A DNA stretch of 15,971 bases from CAYFSC01 sp964345695 (GTDB taxonomy: Bacteria > Bacteroidota > Rhodothermia > Rhodothermales > Salinibacteraceae). Shown in pieces: positions 1 through 6,017 of the stretch. The stretch's first letter is position 1. Each line of letters starts with the position of its first letter. The DNA lies in assembly GCA_964345695.1 (NCBI GenBank), contig CAYFSC010000061.1, positions 1 to 15,971 of the forward strand, in the 5' to 3' direction. The notes beneath the pieces are model-generated. The model did not search any database, was not told the DNA's origin, and worked only from the letters and a program-made list of their open reading frames with translations. A program made the position numbers and the translations under genes.

Positions 1-755
1 GCCGCAAGCCGTACTCCGTCGTGCTGCTCGACGAGATCGAGAAGGCGCACCCGGACGTGTTCAACATCTTGCTTCAGGTGCTCGACGACGGCATCCTGAC
101 CGACAGCCTTGGGCGCCGGGTCGACTTCCGGAATACGATCATGATCATGACGTCCAACATCGGCACGCAGGACATCAAGTCGTTCGGCAAGGGCATTGGC
201 TTCAGCCAGGCCGAGGGCGACGGCGACATGAACTACCAGTCGATGAAGTCGACGGTAGAGGATGCGCTCAAGAACGTCTTCAATCCGGAGTTCTTGAACC
301 GGATTGACGATGTGATCGTCTTTCACCCGCTGGACAAGAAGAACATCTTCGACATCATTGACATCATGTCGGAGGATCTCTTCGATCGAGCCGAAGAGCT
401 GGGCCTCAGCCTCGAGTTCGACGGCGATGCCAAGGAGTTCCTCACCGACAAGGGCTTTGATCCAAAGTATGGTGCCCGCCCGCTGCGTCGCGCCCTGCAG
501 AAGTACGTCGAGGACCCGATGGCCGAGGACATCCTTCACGACCGCATCAACGAAGGGGACGTCGTGAAAATCACCCACGAGGACGATGAAGAGGAACTCT
601 CCTTCGAGATCGTGGAGTCGGTCGAACGAGCCGACGAGGATGAAGATGCTGAGGCAGAGGTGGATACCGAGACCGACGCAGAGCCTCCTGAGAATGGAGA
701 GGCCGATGACGAAACGGAGGCGACCTCTACGGCTGCGGAAGGCGAAGAGAAGTAG
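1..755 (+). CDS. clpC: ATP-dependent Clp protease ATP-binding subunit ClpC, C-terminal part (5' end outside window)
   Basis: This is the end of a Hsp100/Clp AAA+ unfoldase, which uses ATP to thread proteins into ClpP. The frame is open from base 3, so the gene starts before the window. Visible parts of the second AAA+ module are the Walker B stretch VVLLDE (nt 18-35), the sensor-1 region MTSN, the arginine-finger motif FLNRID (Arg codon 300-302) and the sensor-2 motif GARPLRR (about nt 474-494). The small C-terminal domain reads ...QKYVEDPMAEDIL, which resembles Bacteroidota ClpC more than ClpB. After about nt 610 comes a tail of roughly 45 residues that is almost all Asp, Glu, Ala and Thr. 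Such an acidic, probably disordered tail is unusual for the family and fits a halophile. The stop is TAG at 753-755, followed by an intrinsic terminator. The ClpC assignment is fairly sure; ClpB is the alternative. Confidence 0.87.
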   Translation, partial: RKPYSVVLLDEIEKAHPDVFNILLQVLDDGILTDSLGRRVDFRNTIMIMTSNIGTQDIKSFGKGIGFSQAEGDGDMNYQSMKSTVEDALKNVFNPEFLNRIDDVIVFHPLDKKNIFDIIDIMSEDLFDRAEELGLSLEFDGDAKEFLTDKGFDPKYGARPLRRALQKYVEDPMAEDILHDRINEGDVVKITHEDDEEELSFEIVESVERADEDEDAEAEVDTETDAEPPENGEADDETEATSTAAEGEEK

Positions 756-790
756 CGCCTGACGCTGGACCTGCATCCCCAAATCCCCCG

Positions 791-826
791 AGCCCTCTTG
801 TCCGTCTGGACGAGAGGGCTTTTCTT
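791..826 (+). terminator. Intrinsic terminator after clpC
   Basis: A near-perfect hairpin: arm 791-803 pairs with 808-820 around a GTCT loop (804-807). The stem has 13 positions with a single T:G wobble, and TTTTCTT follows directly. It lies 35 bases after the ClpC stop codon and should separate that gene from corA. Confidence 0.9.
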
Positions 827-960
827 ATGGGCGCCCACGGCATTTTCGTCCGATCTCAGGCAGGCTCTTTCCGTGCGCTACCCACCGTGCAGTGCCGGGG
901 ATGTCCCTACGACTCCCACCTCTCTCCATCGCTTTCTTTTTCCCCTTGCCCCGAACGTCC

Positions 961-2046
961 GTGTCCGCTCGCATCCTGTCTCCATTCCGAAGCAGCCGGT
1001 CGTCGCATCGCAAAGTGGGGATGCCCCCCGGTAGCGTGGTTTTTATTGGTGAGAAGCCCGCAGAACCGGTTCGAGGAAGCGTCCTTCACTACGCGGCCGA
1101 TGTCCTCGACGAACGCGACCTCGACCTTACAGATCTCGCTCCCGACTATCGACGGACCGATGCCCTGTCCTGGATTCACGTCCAGGGCATCCACGACGCA
1201 GACGTGGTCCGCACGCTTGGCAATCACTTTGGACTTCATCCTCTCGTGCAGGAGGATATCGTAAACACCCACCAGCGCCCGAAGCTCGAGGTGTTCGAGG
1301 ACCACCTGTTTGCCGTTCTCAAGCGCGTCGAGGTCGACTCGCACGATACTGGGGTTCGGGCCGAGCAGGTGAGTCTGATAGCTGGGCCCGGCTATGTGCT
1401 CTCCTTTCAGGAAACTACCGACACGCCCTTCGAGACCGTCCGGCAGCGGATCCGAAACGGGCGCGGCCGGATCCGCGAGGCCGGGGCCGACTACCTCGCC
1501 TATGCCCTGCTAGACGTTCTCGTCGACCAGTATTTTGTTGCGGTCGACGCCTTCGGGACACGGACCGAAGCCCTGGAGGACGAAATTCTCGAGGCGCCAA
1601 CGGATCAGACCCAACAAGCGCTGAATGCACTGCGGCGCGACCTCGTCGCCATGCGTCGCATGACGTGGCCCGTGCGCGACATGCTCTCCCAGATGGAGCG
1701 CGTCGAAGTGCCCTTCTGGCACGACGCCACGCGCCCGTTCATTCGCGACGCCCACGACCATGCGGTGCAGGTGCTCGAATTGGTGGAGTCGACCCGCGAC
1801 GTCGTCAACGGCCTCACCGACCTCTATATGACCTCGCTCAGCAACCGCATGAATGAGATCATGAAGGTGCTGACGATCATCGGCACCATCTTCATTCCAC
1901 TGACGTTTATCGCCGGCATCTACGGCATGAACTTCGCGTACATGCCAGAGCTGGAGTACACGTATGCTTACCCCATTGCCATGGCCGTAATGGCCACCGT
2001 CGCCGGCCTCCTTCTGATCTACTTCCGCCGCAAGGAGTGGATCTGA
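961..2046 (+). CDS. corA: Magnesium/cobalt transport protein CorA
   Basis: This is a homopentameric inner-membrane Mg2+ (also Co2+/Ni2+) channel of the CorA/2-TM-GxN family. The protein is 361 residues with the chosen GTG start, close to the roughly 350 usual for the Thermotoga-type branch. A large cytoplasmic domain is followed by transmembrane helix 1 (about 302-321), the signature Gly-Met-Asn at 322-324, the loop motif MPEL at 328-331, and transmembrane helix 2 (about 337-355) ending in a basic tail RRKEW. The start is uncertain. The frame is open from ATG 892, but residues before 961 look non-coding. ATG 1021 would cut into the segment KVGMPPGS, which matches the start of the conserved family region (KKGLPPG in the Thermotoga protein as remembered). 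No clear ribosome binding site decides between them. The gene appears monocistronic, downstream of the clpC terminator. Confidence 0.92.
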   Translation: MSARILSPFRSSRSSHRKVGMPPGSVVFIGEKPAEPVRGSVLHYAADVLDERDLDLTDLAPDYRRTDALSWIHVQGIHDADVVRTLGNHFGLHPLVQEDIVNTHQRPKLEVFEDHLFAVLKRVEVDSHDTGVRAEQVSLIAGPGYVLSFQETTDTPFETVRQRIRNGRGRIREAGADYLAYALLDVLVDQYFVAVDAFGTRTEALEDEILEAPTDQTQQALNALRRDLVAMRRMTWPVRDMLSQMERVEVPFWHDATRPFIRDAHDHAVQVLELVESTRDVVNGLTDLYMTSLSNRMNEIMKVLTIIGTIFIPLTFIAGIYGMNFAYMPELEYTYAYPIAMAVMATVAGLLLIYFRRKEWI

Positions 2047-2206
2047 TGTCTCCTCCACACGCCGGGTTGGCCTGTGAAAGGTGTGCGGGAGGACGTACGC
2101 GGGGGACGCACGGAAGCCCATGTGGTGCCATTGCGTGTCGTCCTTAGAGGACCGGCACCGGTCGTTTCTCTCTCCTACGTTCGCTTCCCCATTTGCAGCT
2201 GACCCC

Positions 2207-3136
2207 ATGTCCCGCAAGCCGTCTCCACTCCGTCCCGGCGATCCGGTGGCCGTGGTTGCCCCCGCCAGTGCTCCGCGGGACGCCGACCGGTACCGACGCG
2301 GCCTTGAGCGGCTGCGCGAGGTCTACGACGTGCGCTCCGCCTACGCGCCAGGCCCTCCCCACGGCTACCTGTCTGCCTCTGATGCGCAACGAGCCCGGAT
2401 GATGAATGCTGCACTTGCGGACTCCGACATCCGCGCCGTTTTTTGCGCACGAGGCGGGTACGGCAGTCTTCGTCTTCTGCCGCGTCTGGACGTGGCGACC
2501 GCCGCCAGCCGTTCCCCCACGCTGCTGGTCGGATACAGCGACATTACGGCCCTCCAATGGGCCCTCTATCGCCCGACGGGCTGGACGAGCATTTCCGGCC
2601 CGGTGGTCACGGAGTGGGCACTTGCAGACGACCGAATGCTGGCGCCGTTTCGATCGCTTGCGGGCGGAGAGTTGCTTGCCTTCGCCGGCCCCGACGACAC
2701 CCCACTGCGCCCCCTGCGTGTAGGGCAAGCAGACGGTCCCCTTCTCGCCGGCAATCTGTCGGTGCTCACGCGTCTGCTGGGCACGCCCTACATGCCGGAT
2801 CCGTCCGGCGCAATTCTCGCCATCGAGGACGTGCAGGAGCCGCCGTACTGCCTGGATCGCATGCTGGCCCACCTCGATCTGGCGGGCGTGCTGGACGATC
2901 TGGGCGGCGCCGTCATCGGAGATCTGAGCCCGGCGCCTCCCCAGGACGACGCGCCGACTCTCTCCGTCGAACGCGTGCTCGACGACTACTTCGGATCCCG
3001 CTCCTACCCGGTTGCCACGAACCTCTGGTATGGGCATCTGCACCCTCGTCTGTCGCTTCCCATCGGCTCCCGGGTGGCCCTCCGCGTCACAGACACCGAG
3101 GCGTCGCTGCAGATGACGGAGCCGGTGGTCGCCTGA
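2207..3136 (+). CDS. LD-carboxypeptidase, peptidase family S66 (LdcA/MccF type)
   Basis: A serine peptidase family that cleaves the L-Lys/Dap-D-Ala bond of murein tetrapeptides during peptidoglycan recycling; the MccF branch inactivates microcin C-type compounds instead. The 309-residue length is typical. The N-terminal motif GDPVAVVAPAS (11-21) and the ARGGYGSLRLLP stretch (81-92) are family hallmarks. The likely catalytic triad is visible: Ser111 in GYSD, Glu207 in AIEDVQEPPY and His277 in YGHLHPRLSLPIG. The frame stays open upstream to 2081, but ATG 2207 sits directly before the conserved domain and is preferred. No signal peptide is seen, which fits cytoplasmic recycling. The 160-bp gap to corA suggests a separate promoter, though none was recognised. 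LdcA and MccF cannot be separated from the sequence alone. Confidence 0.9.
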   Translation: MSRKPSPLRPGDPVAVVAPASAPRDADRYRRGLERLREVYDVRSAYAPGPPHGYLSASDAQRARMMNAALADSDIRAVFCARGGYGSLRLLPRLDVATAASRSPTLLVGYSDITALQWALYRPTGWTSISGPVVTEWALADDRMLAPFRSLAGGELLAFAGPDDTPLRPLRVGQADGPLLAGNLSVLTRLLGTPYMPDPSGAILAIEDVQEPPYCLDRMLAHLDLAGVLDDLGGAVIGDLSPAPPQDDAPTLSVERVLDDYFGSRSYPVATNLWYGHLHPRLSLPIGSRVALRVTDTEASLQMTEPVVA

Positions 3137-3165
3137 GGACGCACCGGGGCACGCGCCGCAGGGAC

Positions 3166-3191
3166 GCCTCCAGCAGTGCTTCCGTGGAGGC
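3166..3191. terminator. Possible bidirectional terminator hairpin between convergent genes
   Basis: A perfect 7-bp inverted repeat (GCCTCCA at 3166-3172, TGGAGGC at 3185-3191) with a 12-base loop lies in the 74-bp gap between the convergent LD-carboxypeptidase and MGMT-family genes. There is no T-tract on either strand, so a terminator role is only suggested by position. Confidence 0.3.
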
Positions 3192-3210
3192 AGCGATGAC
3201 ACCGTCGGAC

Positions 3211-3555
3211 TTATCCCGAAGAGATCTGTTCTTCCTCCTCGCCGGGCGTCCACCGGTGTTGTTCCAGGTCCACCCGGTCGTCGCCCACGAACGTGACGCC
3301 TTCGCTGCGGAGCCGCTCTTCCATGACCTCCGGGGTCTCGAAGTGGCGCTTTCCCGTGAGGACGCCGTTTCGGTTGACCACCCGGTGGCAGGGCAGGCCG
3401 CTCCCCACCGCCGCGTTCATCGCCCACCCCACCGTACGTGCGGCGCTGCGCTGTCCCAGGTATTCCGCGATGTCACCGTACGTGGCGACGCGCCCCGGCG
3501 GAATCTGTGCCACCACCGTCCACACGCGCTCGAAGAAGTCGTCACGGTCGGACAT
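3211..3555 (-). CDS. MGMT-family (O6-alkylguanine-DNA alkyltransferase-like) protein
   Basis: A 114-residue protein made only of the DNA-binding/active-site domain of O6-alkylguanine-DNA alkyltransferases; the N-terminal domain of Ada/Ogt is absent. Visible elements are the Tyr of VATYGDIA (Tyr26), the helix-turn-helix segment SAARTVGWAMN with its candidate arginine finger (Arg40), and the acceptor motif PCHRVVNRNG with Cys56. Alkyltransferase-like (ATL) proteins of this short size usually have Trp or Ala in place of this Cys and only bind lesions to attract excision repair. With Cys present, this protein may still transfer the alkyl group to itself. The last 20 or so residues (WTPGEEEEQISSG) are acidic and not conserved. 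It starts at ATG 3555 and converges on the LD-carboxypeptidase gene. Confidence 0.88.
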   Translation of the reverse strand: MSDRDDFFERVWTVVAQIPPGRVATYGDIAEYLGQRSAARTVGWAMNAAVGSGLPCHRVVNRNGVLTGKRHFETPEVMEERLRSEGVTFVGDDRVDLEQHRWTPGEEEEQISSG

Positions 3556-3636
3556 AGGACGGTGGAGTCAACATGATGGACGCAACGCGAAGGAAAAGAG
3601 TGACAGACGCCGCGCCGTGGGATCACATTGTTCGGG

Positions 3637-5790
3637 TCAGTTCGCGTCTTCCAGTTCGAAGTCGATGGAACGCTCCACGCTCTGGCCGGAGCGTTCGTCG
3701 GTGACCCGCACGTTGACGGTGACGTCGGAGGGACCCTCGACCTCCCATTCGGCAAGGTCGAGCATAATGTACTCGGTGGCCGTGCGGCTCGTGCCGTCGT
3801 TCGTGGTGGTGACGGTGGTGCGCTCCTCGTCGTCCCCGCGGAAGAGTTTTTGGACGGCTCCGCCCTTCGTTCGTCGCTGCACCTCATACTCCACCGTGTA
3901 GCGCGTGCGGTCGTCCGCCCCGAACGGAAGGTGGTACACTTCGAAATACAGCATCAGGGGCGTCTCGGGCGTGACGGTCTGGAACGGATAGGGAATGGCG
4001 GTTTCGGTGTACGAACCGGTTGCATCTTCGGGAACGACCATCGGACGCAAGTCGCTCATCTCCAGAATCCGCTCGTCGGCGGTCAGGGCCGTCAGCGAAT
4101 CGCGCCGCATCGTGCCGACCTTTAGTTTCGGCCCTACACGCGCCTGGTTGCCGTCAGCCGCGATGGCGAACTGGTCCCACTGGACGGAGAGGTGATACAG
4201 GCTGGAATCGCCCTCGCTCGTGGCAAAAGTGCGGGCCGGAATCGTACGGTCGCCACCGCCGACATCCGTCAGGCGATAATGCTTCTGATTAACGATGCGT
4301 GTCTGATAATCCGGTGTTTTCTGCGAGGCCGTCAAACGCACGACAAACTCATCGGACGCAAAGCTTCGGGCGTGCTGGTCCATCCGTTCCCGATCTGTCT
4401 GGGTGGGAACGAGCGCCTCGGGGGTGGGCGTCCAGTACAGCTCGGTCCGCGTCGTTCCGTCGTCATTCAGGAAGCGGGCCGTGCGTGCGGCAATATTCAG
4501 CTGACCGTGGTCGTCCAGGACAGTCGACTGATGCTGCGGGGTGAATTTCTGGCGACGGAAGCGGGCCTGTGCGTCCTTGTTTTCGGTGTCCGATATCGTT
4601 CGCTGGGCGAACACGTACGGACGGTACTGCTGACGGCTCAGGCTTTCCCAGTCCATGAGGCTCCCTTCATCGACCGCATCTGCCATGTAATTGGCCACTT
4701 CGTCGTGCCGCTGCGCCAGTTCTGGATGGAAGTCGGAGTACTTCCGGTAGATGGCCCGCAGCATGGCAAGAGCCATCACCGAGCGCTGCTGTCCGCGCTG
4801 GGTCGAGGTGAAGCCGCTGCGGAGCTGGCGCGGAAGGAGGTCCTGCACCGTGCCTATTTCGTAAGACGCGCCTTTATTTTTCTGAACGAAGATGTAGTAG
4901 GTACTTCGGTCCGTTTGCGCGTACGACCAGAACTCGTTCTCCGGCAGGTCCGACAGGTTCACCGTAACCCCGGGCCGGTACAGCAGATCGGTAAGCCGGC
5001 TGTCGTTGTAGCGGATCTCCACCGTATGGTCCGGTTCTCCAAGACGCACGTAAACGCGACCCCGCTCGTCAAACCCGGTCGGCGACGCGTCGCTGGCGTA
5101 TTTCTGACGGGCATGCGCGACGCGATGCAGGTGTTCTCGAACACGCTCATTCTTTTGCGTAGCGGGCAGCGGGTCTTCGCCACGCCACCACGCCAGCAGG
5201 GTCTCGCCTTCAACGTCCGCCACGGTTTCGGGGGTGATGTCGCCCGCGTCGCTCGGCAGGCGAGCCTTGTCCTTGGCGTCTTCGGGCAGCACCAGGGCAA
5301 GGTGGCGGAGATGAGGCACCAAAGCGCGGCGGTCTTCTGGGCTCAGCGACGAGCTTCCAGCTTCCTTCATGAGGCGAAGGTACGCCGCAGCAGCCAACGG
5401 GTAGTTCTCAGCGTTCTCCTCGCGGAAGACGCGCCGAACAAACGCATCGGCCAGCTGGACGTCAAAGCGGTCGGCCGCGCTCAGCGTGATAAGGCCCACC
5501 CGCCATGTGGAAATGGCGCGGCTCAGCCGCTCGTTCTCCTCGTAGGCCCGGCCGAGCCAGTAGGCGGCCGACCCCTCCTCGGTGTCGAAATACGACGGAG
5601 TGTCGGTAAATACCCGCTCGAGCAGCGAGGCGGCTTCACTGCCGTTGCCACCGCGCACCGCCTGCACGCCGTCTGCAAAGGCAAGCTGGAGCTTGCTGTC
5701 CGAAGGGGGCGAGGATTGGCCGAGCGCAGGAAGAGCGGTTCCCAACAGGACAATCATCAATCCAGCAGTCCACAGCCGAAAACCACGCAT
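3637..5790 (-). CDS. Secreted GWxTD domain-containing protein
   Basis: A 717-residue exported protein. The start at ATG 5790 opens a clear signal peptide: basic n-region MRGFR, hydrophobic core to about residue 20, and a likely cut near ALG-QSS at 24. Residues 35-170 look helical and repeat-like, as in TPR proteins. Residues 195-310 match the GWxTD domain: WWRGEDP, then HLHRVAHARQKY, then TGFDERGRVYVRLGEPD (238-254) followed by a Trp/Tyr-rich strand region (EFWSYAQTD). The C-terminal half is beta-rich with no family I recognise. The domain occurs in Bacteroidota and related phyla; its molecular role is unknown to me. The name-giving motif is degenerate here (Gly-Phe instead of Gly-Trp). The frame is open 77 codons further upstream to a GTG at 6021, but that part lacks export features. 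It is the last gene of the minus-strand envelope cluster. Confidence 0.8.
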   Translation of the reverse strand: MRGFRLWTAGLMIVLLGTALPALGQSSPPSDSKLQLAFADGVQAVRGGNGSEAASLLERVFTDTPSYFDTEEGSAAYWLGRAYEENERLSRAISTWRVGLITLSAADRFDVQLADAFVRRVFREENAENYPLAAAAYLRLMKEAGSSSLSPEDRRALVPHLRHLALVLPEDAKDKARLPSDAGDITPETVADVEGETLLAWWRGEDPLPATQKNERVREHLHRVAHARQKYASDASPTGFDERGRVYVRLGEPDHTVEIRYNDSRLTDLLYRPGVTVNLSDLPENEFWSYAQTDRSTYYIFVQKNKGASYEIGTVQDLLPRQLRSGFTSTQRGQQRSVMALAMLRAIYRKYSDFHPELAQRHDEVANYMADAVDEGSLMDWESLSRQQYRPYVFAQRTISDTENKDAQARFRRQKFTPQHQSTVLDDHGQLNIAARTARFLNDDGTTRTELYWTPTPEALVPTQTDRERMDQHARSFASDEFVVRLTASQKTPDYQTRIVNQKHYRLTDVGGGDRTIPARTFATSEGDSSLYHLSVQWDQFAIAADGNQARVGPKLKVGTMRRDSLTALTADERILEMSDLRPMVVPEDATGSYTETAIPYPFQTVTPETPLMLYFEVYHLPFGADDRTRYTVEYEVQRRTKGGAVQKLFRGDDEERTTVTTTNDGTSRTATEYIMLDLAEWEVEGPSDVTVNVRVTDERSGQSVERSIDFELEDAN

Positions 5791-5963
5791 GGCCAGTCTG
5801 AGGTTTAACGAGAGGAGTCGAAGAGCCGTCGAAAGAATCCAACGTCGGCGCACCGAACCAAGACACGAACGTCGTCTCTGGACCCCGACGAGGCTACTCT
5901 GCACGTTGCCGCCCGGGATCACGAATTTTCTGCCAAGCCACTCAACGGTTGTACTACTGTACA

Positions 5964-6000
5964 CGCATCGAATCGTTCTCCATTCTCCCGTTTCGATGCG
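5964..6000. repeat. Inverted repeat in the gap before the GWxTD gene
   Basis: A perfect 8-bp inverted repeat: CGCATCGA at 5964-5971 and TCGATGCG at 5993-6000, separated by 21 bases. It sits in the 227-bp intergenic gap (5791-6017) between the third CRTAC1 gene and the GWxTD gene. It has no T-tract. It could be a regulator site or an RNA hairpin; nothing else in the gap was recognised, and no convincing Bacteroidota promoter was found. Confidence 0.35.
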
Positions 6001-6017
6001 GAGATCGTTCCCGCTGT

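Noticed and set aside
892..960. Upstream extension of CorA to ATG 892.
   Set aside because: The added residues form an odd Pro/Phe-rich stretch not expected at the cytoplasmic N-terminus of CorA; a later start is more likely, though not proven.
2144..3427. Open frame of 427 codons on the minus strand across the LD-carboxypeptidase gene.
   Set aside because: It is antisense to a gene with an intact catalytic triad, and its Arg/Gly-rich translation lacks any domain.
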